Positions 45,558 to 53,838 of a DNA stretch of 64,000 nucleotides are shown here, one piece after another; within the stretch, counting starts at the first letter, position 1; each line of letters begins with the position of its first letter. A program made the translations under genes and the position numbers. Origin of the DNA: Gloeobacter kilaueensis JS1 (lineage in GTDB: Bacteria > Cyanobacteriota > Cyanobacteriia > Gloeobacterales > Gloeobacteraceae); NCBI RefSeq assembly GCF_000484535.1, contig NC_022600.1, forward strand, positions 3,926,234 to 3,990,233. Reading direction: 5' to 3'. The notes beneath the pieces were generated by a model. It was not told where the DNA came from, searched no databases, and saw nothing but the letters and a program-made list of their open reading frames with translations.

Positions 45558-46465
45558 GAAGCGGCGTTCAATCGTCGGAGCTGGCGGTTGAAGATCGGCA
45601 GTCTGAGGCGGTAGCGGCCTCGCCGGTCGCGGCGGCGACCGAGGCTCAGCGGATACCAGAGGGGCCGCCGCTCTGCTTCCGGCAAAACCGCGATCCAGTC
45701 GTAGCGGAGCTGGGCCGCATCCGCCCCCACCTCCAGCCGGAAGTGGCGAAAGGCGTTGGGTGGTCCCCCGAGCGAAGGGGCGCTGAAGTAGGGCCGCCGC
45801 CGGTAACTCCAGCGCCGGGGCAGGTGCAGGTGCCCGCTGAGCACGGCGACGACGTTCGGCGAGGCGGCAATCAACTCAGCAAGCTGGATGCCGTCGTTGG
45901 GATTGAGCCTGAAATCGCGGAAGTAAGGGGAGGCCACCGGCGGGTGGTGCATGGCGATAACCAATTTTTCGTCGCGGTGGACGAGCAGCTGCCAGCGCAG
46001 CCAGTCCATCTGCTCGGCCATGAGCCGCCCCTGGGCGTGGGGGAACAATTCTGGCACCGTGTCGAGTACGACGAGCCGATAACCTGGCTTGACCGCGACA
46101 CTGTAGAACAGTTTTTCGGGCAGCCCCAGCTTTTCGGCGAACGTCTGCTTGGTGAGCCGACCCGGCCAGGGTTTGCCGACGACATCGTGGTTGCCGACGC
46201 AGACGTAGTACGGACAGGGCAGCTCCCGGACGATCGCCTGGAACTGATCGAGCGCTGCCGCCTCCGCCTTGTCGAATAGATCGCCTGTAAAGACCACAAA
46301 GTCTACCGCTCCCAGCGTCCAGACCCTCTCGACCGCCATCTGCAACAGCGCCTCGGGCCGCTCGGAGAGCCACCAGCCCGAACGGCCATCGGTGGGCCGC
46401 AGGTGGACATCGGAGATCTGCACAAAATTCAGTTGGGGCTCGACCTTCACCGGGAACCTCTCCAT
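45554..46465 (-). CDS. Calcineurin-like metallophosphoesterase
   Basis: The 303-residue protein has the metallophosphoesterase motifs: QISDVHLRPTDG, VVFTGDLFDK, YVCVGNHDVVG, and AMHHPPVASPYF with VLSGHLHLPR. It should bind two metal ions; the substrate may be a cyclic nucleotide or phosphodiester, as in the CpdA/Icc branch, but this is inferred. ATG at 46465 is the first good start; no strong ribosome-binding site is visible. Confidence 0.88.
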   Translation of the reverse strand: MERFPVKVEPQLNFVQISDVHLRPTDGRSGWWLSERPEALLQMAVERVWTLGAVDFVVFTGDLFDKAEAAALDQFQAIVRELPCPYYVCVGNHDVVGKPWPGRLTKQTFAEKLGLPEKLFYSVAVKPGYRLVVLDTVPELFPHAQGRLMAEQMDWLRWQLLVHRDEKLVIAMHHPPVASPYFRDFRLNPNDGIQLAELIAASPNVVAVLSGHLHLPRRWSYRRRPYFSAPSLGGPPNAFRHFRLEVGADAAQLRYDWIAVLPEAERRPLWYPLSLGRRRDRRGRYRLRLPIFNRQLRRLNAAS

Positions 46466-46649
46466 CTGGCACAAGCGGGGAACACAGCTTTGAGCGTAAC
46501 CTGCCTTCTGTAAATCGTCGCTTCTGGTTGCCTGAGCGGTGCCTCAGTTGAAACGTACCAGATACAGCGATCGAAAATCAATGAAATATTCGGTTACGTT
46601 CTGTATTTCTTCGTTACAATCGATCTAGAAAACAGCGCAGGACAGGCCG

Positions 46650-47231
46650 ATGGATGTTTCTGACCGCTCCGGGGAGCGCTTCAAACTGTTTTTACCTTAT
46701 CTGTCGTCGGCGACGGTTACTTTTTTGGTCCTTGCCCTGGTGACGGGCGTACTGCTCGGAGCCCACTTCGTGCCGACGATGGAGGCTTACGATTCGACCC
46801 GGAGCATCACCGGCGAGCTCAACTTTGGCTGGGCGATCCGGGGTCTGCACTGGTGGTCGAGCAGCCTCACCCTCATCTGCAGCCTGACTTTCACGAGCCT
46901 GGCCTTCTGGTACGGTTATTTTCGTGGCCCGGCAAAGTGGCTCTGGCTGAGCGGTCTTGCCCTGGGTCTGTTGCTTTTGGGCGCGAATGTCACAGGCTAC
47001 TACTTGCCGCTCGATCAAAACGCCTACTGGCGGCTCGTGATCGAGGCAAATTTGTTTGCCGACGTGCCCGTGCTCGGTTCGGCGATCAAATATTTTTTGC
47101 TGGGCGGCTCCGCCGTCAGCACCGCGAGCATCGTCCGCATCAACTGGTTGCACAGCGTTGTCTTGCCCGTGTTTACCCTGATTGCCCTGGTGTGCCATGT
47201 ATACGCAGCAAGAAAAGCAAAGCTTATCTAG
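46650..47231 (+). CDS. Diverged cytochrome b6-like protein lacking one heme ligand
   Basis: The 193-residue, four-helix protein aligns with cytochrome b6: YDSTRSITGELNFGWAIRGLHWWSSSL matches the b6 region ending HRWSAS, and WLHSVVLPVFTLIALVCHVYAARK matches SLHTFVLPW...LLHFLMIRK. Three of the four heme-ligating His are present (first of helix B and both of helix D). Position +14 after the first His, normally His, is Phe (SLTFTS), so one heme lacks an axial ligand. The Cys that binds heme c(n) in b6 (YCLGG) is Leu. The amphipathic N-terminus is shortened. It overlaps the subunit-IV-like gene by 35 bp. Confidence 0.8.
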   Translation: MDVSDRSGERFKLFLPYLSSATVTFLVLALVTGVLLGAHFVPTMEAYDSTRSITGELNFGWAIRGLHWWSSSLTLICSLTFTSLAFWYGYFRGPAKWLWLSGLALGLLLLGANVTGYYLPLDQNAYWRLVIEANLFADVPVLGSAIKYFLLGGSAVSTASIVRINWLHSVVLPVFTLIALVCHVYAARKAKLI

Positions 47232-47601
47232 AGAGCGTGCCCCTGGCCGCCTCCTCAACCCGCGCTTCTTCGATGTCGGGGTTGTGATCATCGCCTGCAT
47301 CGGGATTGCCCTGGTGCTCACCGTCTTCGAGCCACCGAGGCTGGTGGATGCCTACGATGTCTTTGCCACGCCGGAAGTGCTGCCGGAGTGGTATTTGCTT
47401 CCGGCCTTTGCGATCATCAAGTCGCTCCCGGCCAAGATCATTGGCCTTGTCGGTCTGGGAGCGCTAGTAGCAGGTCTATTTGCCCTGCCCTTCTTGCCGG
47501 ATCTCAGCAAGCGCGTACCTGGCGGTCCCTGGCTGGGACGGGCTGCTTTTATCGCCATTCACCTGAGCGTCGTCCTCCTCGGTTTTCTCACCCTGCGCTA
47601 A
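47197..47601 (+). CDS. Diverged cytochrome b6f subunit-IV-like protein
   Basis: The 134-residue protein resembles PetD: FDVGVVIIACIGIALVLTVF, then ATPEVLPEWYLLPAFAIIKSLPAK and two further helices. The PEWY motif, which lines the quinol-oxidising site, is intact and in the family context TPxxLPEWY. It is about 25 residues shorter than typical PetD. The 35-bp overlap with the b6-like gene means coupled expression, so the two probably form a cytochrome b core. No Rieske protein or cytochrome f gene is adjacent. Confidence 0.8.
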   Translation: MYTQQEKQSLSRERAPGRLLNPRFFDVGVVIIACIGIALVLTVFEPPRLVDAYDVFATPEVLPEWYLLPAFAIIKSLPAKIIGLVGLGALVAGLFALPFLPDLSKRVPGGPWLGRAAFIAIHLSVVLLGFLTLR

Positions 47602-47665
47602 AGCGCCACTTCCGGATGGAAATGGCGCTCCTGTCCCCCTCGTGAACGTTTAAGCTGCCAGGCGC

Positions 47666-49000
47666 TTACTCAGCATCAGCTGGGTCAGAGCCCCAGTTGC
47701 TCGATGAATCAAAGCCCCAACCGCCAGTCGAATCGGTGCTGGTGGAGCTAAGATCCCAGCTACCGGTCGAGCTACTATCGGTCGAACCGCCGTCCCAGTC
47801 GGCTGTCGAACTGTCGTCAGTGGAACCGAAATCCCAACCGTCTGTTGTATCAGCATCGCCATCTTGCGCGAAGGAAGATTGGTAATCGCTGTCAAAGGAA
47901 CTGTTGCCCTGGGTACTTGGGGTCTCGCCGTCGGCAGCGTAATCGGCTCCTGTATCCTGCCCCTGCCAGGGATCGTAGGCATCGACGGCCTGAGAGGGCT
48001 CAAAACCGTCCTGTCCGGCAAAGGAATCGCTGGGCTCCTCGCTGTCGCCGCTGTTCCAGAAGTCGTAGCTATCCTGGGCAGCCCCAGGCTGGGCCTGCAC
48101 GGTTGGATGGTAGCCGTCACCGGCACTGGTGGGCTGAATCGGGTTCTCGTCGTGATTCATCACCTCATCGTCGAGCACGCCGTCGTCATTCACGTCGCTC
48201 TGGTGCCTGTCTACCCAGCCGTCGCCGTCGAAGTCATTTTTGACATCGACGATGGTGCCTGCAGCGTCGTTGCTCGTCTCGATCGCCGACTGGTTGGTGA
48301 GGTGGCCTTCGCGATCGAAGGTCTGGTTGATCGAAGTATCGATGTAACCGTTGCCGTCGTAATCGACGCTGCCCATATGATCGGAGCCTCTGGCGCTCAT
48401 CGTGCCGACATCGACGCCGACGTAGCGCTCGCCGTCGTAGAAGCTCACCTGATGGGTATCGCCGTAGGTGTGCGGATCGTAGTTCGATCGCCAATCCACC
48501 GTGCCGTTGCCGTCCGCGTCGATGTCCCACTCGCCTTTTGCCTGCCAGCCGAAGTGGTCTGCGGCCCCCTTGCCGTGGCCCAGGGTGTAGGTCTCGGTGG
48601 AGCCATTCACCTGCTGGCTCTGCTGGTCGATCGTTCCGTCGCCGTCTTTGTCGTAGCGGCCAGTCAGAAAGCCGCCATCTTTGTCGTAGGTTTCTTCGCT
48701 CATCGAGGTGACGCGGCCATTTTTATCCATCTGGGCGTCGCGCCAGGTGCTCGTACCATCGGCGTTTTGGTAGCGCGCACCGCGAGCGCTGCTGCCGTCC
48801 TGGTGCCGGTCGGCGTACTCGTAGCTGTCGTTCTGACCGGTCGAGGAGATGTCCGCGCCGACTTCGTGCCGCTGGGTATAACTGCCGGGGGTGTCCTCTG
48901 CGATCGTCTCCTGGGTCGTTTTCATGTAGGGGCTGTCTTTGGAGTTCGCCGGGTTGGTGTAGGAATACTCATCCACACTGGGGAACAGTGAACGGGCCAT
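47666..49000 (-). CDS. Large acidic protein with DxDxDG calcium-binding-like repeats
   Basis: The 444-residue protein has no clear signal peptide. Its central part contains repeated Asp loops such as YDKDGDGTIDQ, DIDADGNGTVDW, VDYDGNGYIDT, DFDGDGWVDR and DVNDDGVLDD, typical of EF-hand-like or thrombospondin type 3 calcium loops. The C-terminal third is a Ser/Asp/Gly/Trp repeat tail (DSSSTGSWDLSSTSTDSTGG). AAGGAG lies about 12 bases before the ATG at 49000. A surface or biofilm role would fit but is inferred. It may be a paralogue of the interrupted gene at 9251-10333. Confidence 0.75.
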   Translation of the reverse strand: MARSLFPSVDEYSYTNPANSKDSPYMKTTQETIAEDTPGSYTQRHEVGADISSTGQNDSYEYADRHQDGSSARGARYQNADGTSTWRDAQMDKNGRVTSMSEETYDKDGGFLTGRYDKDGDGTIDQQSQQVNGSTETYTLGHGKGAADHFGWQAKGEWDIDADGNGTVDWRSNYDPHTYGDTHQVSFYDGERYVGVDVGTMSARGSDHMGSVDYDGNGYIDTSINQTFDREGHLTNQSAIETSNDAAGTIVDVKNDFDGDGWVDRHQSDVNDDGVLDDEVMNHDENPIQPTSAGDGYHPTVQAQPGAAQDSYDFWNSGDSEEPSDSFAGQDGFEPSQAVDAYDPWQGQDTGADYAADGETPSTQGNSSFDSDYQSSFAQDGDADTTDGWDFGSTDDSSTADWDGGSTDSSSTGSWDLSSTSTDSTGGWGFDSSSNWGSDPADAE

Positions 49001-49116
49001 GACTGACTTTCTCCTTGTTCGGGGTGTCGCGAGTGGTGGAGCGCGACTCGCTCTACTTCTGACCGTAGAGAGCAATCGGGAGGAATTAGAGAAGATCAAA
49101 AGCCGGTTCTTTTTTC

Positions 49117-49195
49117 AAGATTCGACGGCAACCGCCGGTGGCTGCACTGCCAGATCGATTACAAGCCAGAGGCTCACTAGCCCCGGCTGAAGACC
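49117..49195 (-). pseudogene. Remnant of the C-terminus of a TPR/membrane protein gene
   Basis: These 79 bp match the 3' end of the gene at 51553-52350 with about 80 percent identity by eye. The remnant encodes QPGLVSLWLVIDLAVQP followed by a variant of the same ending (AVES). The rest of the gene is missing. The surrounding 49001-49369 otherwise holds no gene and becomes AT-rich, marking the left border of the island at 49.2-51.5 kb. Confidence 0.75.
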
Positions 49196-49369
49196 AATGC
49201 AAAGACCGTCGGCACTACTGTTTGCAAAGCTTTACAGCAGTGTGCCGCAGGATAAATGTAGGATTTGTACCAGACAATCTACTCTATAGCTGAGCTTCAG
49301 AATGTAATTGCTCATTGCTCATCAGAACAACAGTCCGTGTAGCTTCTCGATGTTGTAGGAGTGAATTTT

Positions 49370-50105
49370 ATGCGTAAGAATAGTTGGTGCTTCCCTGTTG
49401 CATGTTTGTTTGGAATATTCGGCCAAACTTCCGCTTTATATGCGTGTCTGCCTCCAATGAGAATTGACTCCTTTACGCCTACAAATGGCCCCCCGGAACA
49501 ACTGTGATCCTTATGGCAATTTCCCGTATTTCAAATCTATTACTTTCAACGGGAAGCCATTCCAAACTCTCTATTACATACAGGCCACTTCATTGCACTA
49601 TGGAATAGTTTCGAATGCAGGAGGAAGCACCCACACTCCTGGGATTAGCTTTCTTTATGGGAACTTATCTGCTAGTGCGGCTGGACAAGCTCAGTGGGTT
49701 CAGCTTGCAGGCGTAAATATACAAAAATCAGATCAAATGGTAAGAATGTTGTGAATTTTGTGGCTTCTGGATTAGACACCAGTTATCCTTACCCTGCAAC
49801 TAGCTCAAGTACGACTGAAGATTCTCCAGCATCAGTGTTTAACCTAGATCCCATGACCTGTGGCTCTATACTCACAAATTTCTGTCAATGATTCATTTGA
49901 TATGTATTTGATGTGGAAACGGAGTATAAACAATAGCATATAGGTACCTCTGACAAAAATTCATTGGGGATGGAGTGGCACTTGTGAAGAGGCTAGCGCG
50001 AGTAATAGTTTTACATTTACCTCATCTGGAATCAATAAGATTTCTCCTACAGTTAGTCCTATAGAAGCCTATCCAGTTTGGTCTAGATCAGTTACTGCAC
50101 CATGA
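49370..50105 (+). pseudogene. Decayed secreted-protein gene with several frameshifts and a stop
   Basis: An ATG at 49370 with AGGAG eight bases upstream opens a signal peptide (MRKNSWCFPVACLFGIFGQT...ALYAC). The coding sense then changes frame near the C6 run at about 49488, again near 49740 and near 49860, and meets a TAG at 49941-49943. The segments read as one protein: NNCDPYGNFPYFKSITFNG, then VVNFVASGLDTSYPYP, then ISVNDSFDMYLMWKRS and IHWGWSGTCEEASASN, ending at the TGA at 50103. About 245 codons are involved. Homopolymer sequencing errors could explain some shifts but not the TAG. The family is unknown. Confidence 0.7.
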
Positions 50106-50114
50106 GGTGAATCA

Positions 50115-50780
50115 ATGAAACTCGCCATTACTCTGATTAGTCTAGGCTCCATATTTTTAGGCAATGGTATCCTGCTTGCTCAGGAACCAGCTATCAAACA
50201 GGATAGTTCTACTTCCACAGCAAAACCCTATATCATCAATAAAGACGAGTATCGGCAACAGTATTTGGATAAGAGACAAGCTGTACTAAACGGACCAAAG
50301 CTTCAAAATATTCCAGTAGATTATATGGGTGCATCCTATAAGGGCTTTAAGCTTCAAGTGTCACCAAGCCTAGTTAATTACCAAGGGAATGAACCAATTA
50401 TTCTACGTGCAGTTGTGAAAAATGCATCAAAAAGACAACTAAAGTTTGTTGGATACATAGGCTATCCTACTTCTGGGCATCCCCTTTCTTGCACCTTTGT
50501 CATATTGATTACTGATAGCCAGGGGCAAAGTATACAAGATAAGTACTTTGAAGCGGGTGAAGAGCACTATTGCCCGGCAATGGTGCCACCAGCGACGGTG
50601 AGTCTTGGTGCTGGCGAAATGGAGTCTTTTGAAGTAACTTTGAATGACCTCTACAATCTAAAGAAAGGTGATACCTATACTGTGGTGTTTATCTATCCCA
50701 CTATAGATGAAAATCAGCCCTCTTCAAGCCAGGCTCCTTATGGTCTAGTCTCTAATAAGGTGTTCATTAACATTCCTTGA
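50115..50780 (+). CDS. Secreted protein of unknown function in an AT-rich island
   Basis: The 221-residue protein has a signal peptide (MKLAITLISLGSIFLGNGILLAQ) and a beta-rich body with LQVSPSLVNYQGNEPIILRAVVKNAS, a pattern of beta-sandwich domains. Two Cys (SCTFVI and HYCPAM) could form a disulfide. GAGGTGA precedes the ATG by about 5 bases. It is close behind the decayed gene and 13 bp before the cupin gene, so the island genes look like one operon. Confidence 0.65.
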   Translation: MKLAITLISLGSIFLGNGILLAQEPAIKQDSSTSTAKPYIINKDEYRQQYLDKRQAVLNGPKLQNIPVDYMGASYKGFKLQVSPSLVNYQGNEPIILRAVVKNASKRQLKFVGYIGYPTSGHPLSCTFVILITDSQGQSIQDKYFEAGEEHYCPAMVPPATVSLGAGEMESFEVTLNDLYNLKKGDTYTVVFIYPTIDENQPSSSQAPYGLVSNKVFINIP

Positions 50781-50793
50781 GTGCAATACATTC

Positions 50794-51396
50794 ATGAAAA
50801 GACGAGAAACTCTTGATGTTGCACGGAATTCTTTAGCGTCATTAATGATTGGTCTACCTCTATGTATATGGAACACTGAGTTTGCATGTGCTGTTCAATC
50901 GCTTACCTGGCCTGAGTTTATTACTAGATTAACCAAGCTTGTATCCAGTCAGTTTTCTTCTGACTGGAATCAGGATTCCTACGTTGACTCTGTCTGCAGG
51001 AAAATTGCACTGCTAGATTTAGATGGGTTGCCGTTATCGCCTATAAAGCAAGGGCGAATTGAGTTTCAATCTTTATATAAAGTGAATTCTTTTGAAGTTA
51101 CTCAGATTGCTTTTGATCAAGGATGCAGAATACCACCACATAATCATCCAGGAATGACAGGCGTGCTCACCTGCCTGAGTGGTAAGTTGAGAGTGATCAA
51201 TTATGAATTAACTTCAGAGGGACAGCTCAAACAGGTTGCGGATGTCGTTCTAAGGCAATCTGAGGTTAGCGTACTAACTGCCAACAAGCACAATATTCAT
51301 CAAGTAATTGCTGTTACTCCCTGCGTCGTCATGGATATCTTCACGCCACCTTATAACACTGAGAGAGAACGCAAAACGAAGTGGTATGGGAATTGA
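50794..51396 (+). CDS. Exported cupin resembling plant cysteine oxidase/ADO thiol dioxygenases
   Basis: The 200-residue protein has an N-terminal basic and hydrophobic stretch (residues 1-33) that looks like an export signal. Its cupin domain has PPHNHPGMTGVLTCLSGKLRV, close to the H(D/N)HPGMTV motif of PCO/ADO (PF07847), and a later NIHQVIA with the third His ligand. ADO-type enzymes add O2 to cysteamine or N-terminal cysteine. The export signal is unusual for this family; a shorter cytoplasmic start cannot be excluded. It lies in the AT-rich island. Confidence 0.65.
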   Translation: MKRRETLDVARNSLASLMIGLPLCIWNTEFACAVQSLTWPEFITRLTKLVSSQFSSDWNQDSYVDSVCRKIALLDLDGLPLSPIKQGRIEFQSLYKVNSFEVTQIAFDQGCRIPPHNHPGMTGVLTCLSGKLRVINYELTSEGQLKQVADVVLRQSEVSVLTANKHNIHQVIAVTPCVVMDIFTPPYNTERERKTKWYGN

Positions 51397-51552
51397 GGGC
51401 CGAATGCGGCAGTGCTCCACGATAAAGTCCTACCTCCAAGTGGAAATGCTGTGACTGTTTCCTGTAAAGCTTTTTCACTACTGGTACATCTGCGTTGCTC
51501 GTCGAGTCAAAGCTCCGGCTTGAGAAAGACTACCCATCGCTGTTACTGGAAC

Positions 51553-52350
51553 TTAAGATTCGACGGCGGCCACGGTTGGCTGTACCGCCAGGTCGATCAC
51601 AAGCCAGAGGCTCACCAGCCCCGGCTGGAGGCCCAGACTGAGCAGGGCGGCGGCCCACCAGTGTACCTGCACCAGCAAGACGAGGGCTGCCAGTACCACA
51701 AGCGAGCAAGCGAGGCCACCCAGCCGCACCAGCCAGGGGTGGCCGCCTCTCACCGTCGCCGCTCCGAGCGCCAGAAGCAGGGTGCGGCGCTGCTGATCGA
51801 TCGCGGCCAGAATCCGGTCGAGGGCCAGAAGCGCGCACGTTCCCACCGGCACGAGCACCAGGAGCCACCACCAGAGGGCACGGGCGACGCGCAGGGGCGT
51901 ATCCGCCTTCGTCTCGATCTGAAAGTGCAGTGCGAAGGTCAGCCAGCAGATGGCGGCGATACTCAGGCCAATCGTCCAGAGCCCCGCCAGCAGGCTGCTG
52001 CTTAGAAGAGACCAGAATTGATCGAAGTAGACCCGGAGCGCGGCGACGAGCAGGCGTCCGGGCTTTGCATCGATCAAAGCGGACGTTTCGCGATGAATCA
52101 GGCCGCCCTGCAGCAGGCCAGCGCGGGCGAAGGAGCGCACCTGGGCATCCGGCGAACCCAGTAGCTGCGAGCAGGTCTGCAGGTGCACCTCCGGCTGACC
52201 GGCCACCAGACTGCAGCGGGCAATCCACATCAGCACCCGGTCGCGCTCGCTCGTCGAGCGTATCCCGCTCAGCGCCTGCTGGAAGTAATGGAGCGCTTCG
52301 ACGTACTGTTCAGCCTGAAAAGCTTCCAGCCCCTGCTCGATCAACAACAC
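51553..52350 (-). CDS. Membrane protein with an N-terminal TPR-like segment
   Basis: The 265-residue protein begins with helical repeats (LIEQGLEAFQAEQYVEALHYFQQAL; DRVLMWIARCSLVAGQPEVH) resembling TPRs, then four or more helices, ending VIDLAVQPTVAAVES. The GTG at 52350 has GGGAGAAA about 5 bases upstream; the frame is open back to 52446. A short copy of its 3' end lies at 49117-49195. Function unknown. Confidence 0.65.
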   Translation of the reverse strand: MLLIEQGLEAFQAEQYVEALHYFQQALSGIRSTSERDRVLMWIARCSLVAGQPEVHLQTCSQLLGSPDAQVRSFARAGLLQGGLIHRETSALIDAKPGRLLVAALRVYFDQFWSLLSSSLLAGLWTIGLSIAAICWLTFALHFQIETKADTPLRVARALWWWLLVLVPVGTCALLALDRILAAIDQQRRTLLLALGAATVRGGHPWLVRLGGLACSLVVLAALVLLVQVHWWAAALLSLGLQPGLVSLWLVIDLAVQPTVAAVES

Positions 52351-52458
52351 GGCTTTTCTCCCACCTGGGCGAAATTCTAGCAGATATAGACCGGAACCCC
52401 TGCACGTTTCTCGTGCTGTTGCGCTATAACGTTTCAGGCTATTCATCCGGAGCCTCCT

Positions 52459-53838
52459 GTGCGCCGCATCTTTTTCAGTCTGGCCACCCTTGCGCTGGCG
52501 AGCGCTGTTCTCAGTACGCCGCTGGCCGCCCAGCCGAGTATTCCTCTGCCGCCGGTGCGCTTCAGCGACCGTACCCTCGCCAACGGCCTGAGAGTGCTTC
52601 TAGTCGAAGATCACAGTTCGCCCACCGTCGCCATCCAGGTCGGTTACGGTGTGGGCGGCAAAGACGATCCGCCGGGGCGCTCCGGGTTCGCCCACCTCTT
52701 CGAGCACCTGATGTTCAAGGGCACCGCCAACACCAAACCTGAGACCTTCGACCGGCTCACCGAGGATGTGGGCGGCTTTAACAACGCCTTTACCACCGAG
52801 GACATCACCAACTACTACGAGGTGGTGCCTTCTAACTATCTTGAAACGTTGCTCTGGGCCGAGGCCGATCGGCTGCGCTCGCTCAACGTCGATGAGGCCA
52901 ACTTTCAGACCGAGCGCAAGGTGGTGATCGGCGAGTACGACCAGCGGATACTGGCGAGTCCCTACGGAATGCTCTTTGAACTCATCGATGAGCGCTCCTA
53001 CACCAGGCACCCCTACCGGCGCGGTGTGATCGGCAACCCTACCCAGCTCAACGCCGCCAGCTTGGATGACGTGCGCCAGTTCCACCGGACGTACTACCAG
53101 CCCAACAACGCCCTGCTCGTGGTCGTAGGAGACTTTGATCCGATTCAGGCCAACCCCTGGATCGATAAGTACTTCGGCAGCGTTCCTAAAGACAGCCGGC
53201 CCATCCCACGGGTGACGACCGTCGAACCGCCGCAAAAATCGGAACAGCGCACCACCTACTACGGTGCCAATGTGCCCCTACCGGCGGTGGCCCAGGTCTA
53301 CCACGTCCCGGCCCGTTCCAGCCCGGATGCGCCCGCCCTGCAGGTTCTCGAAAATCTGCTTGCAGAGGGCGAAAGTTCGCGCCTCTACCGGACCCTGGTC
53401 TACGACCGCCAGGTGGCCTCAGCCGTCTCCGCCAACGCTGACCTGCGCCAGCAGCCGGGACTGTTTGTGGTCTATGCCATCTTGAACGCCGCAAAGTCGC
53501 CCAGCGAGGCCCAGGCGCTTCTTACCGGCGAAATCAGCAAGTTGCAGAATACGCCCGTAGCAGCGGCGGAACTGGAAAAGGCGAAGACGCAGCTCATCTC
53601 CGAACTGGTGCGGGGACGGGAGCAAGCGAATGACCGCGCCCTCGAACTGGTGCAGGCCACCTGGATCGAAGGGGATCCAAACCGGGTCAACACCGCCCTT
53701 TCAGACATCGAGAAGGTGAGTGCCGCCGATGTGCAGCGGGTCGCCCGCCAGTACCTCGTCTCGACCAACGCCACCTTGATCGACTATCTGCCCAAAGCGC
53801 TGCAGCCGGGCACCGGCAAGGAGAAAAAAACCAAATGA
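52459..53838 (+). CDS. M16-family zinc peptidase, active subunit
   Basis: The 459-residue protein has a signal peptide (about residues 1-24) and the inverted zinc motif HxxEH in RSGFAHLFEHLMFKGT, with the distal Glu region ETLLWAEADRLRSL. It is followed by the second M16 domain. It should degrade peptides in the periplasm together with the next gene product. The start is GTG at 52459 and the end overlaps the next gene by 4 bp (ATGA). Confidence 0.92.
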   Translation: MRRIFFSLATLALASAVLSTPLAAQPSIPLPPVRFSDRTLANGLRVLLVEDHSSPTVAIQVGYGVGGKDDPPGRSGFAHLFEHLMFKGTANTKPETFDRLTEDVGGFNNAFTTEDITNYYEVVPSNYLETLLWAEADRLRSLNVDEANFQTERKVVIGEYDQRILASPYGMLFELIDERSYTRHPYRRGVIGNPTQLNAASLDDVRQFHRTYYQPNNALLVVVGDFDPIQANPWIDKYFGSVPKDSRPIPRVTTVEPPQKSEQRTTYYGANVPLPAVAQVYHVPARSSPDAPALQVLENLLAEGESSRLYRTLVYDRQVASAVSANADLRQQPGLFVVYAILNAAKSPSEAQALLTGEISKLQNTPVAAAELEKAKTQLISELVRGREQANDRALELVQATWIEGDPNRVNTALSDIEKVSAADVQRVARQYLVSTNATLIDYLPKALQPGTGKEKKTK

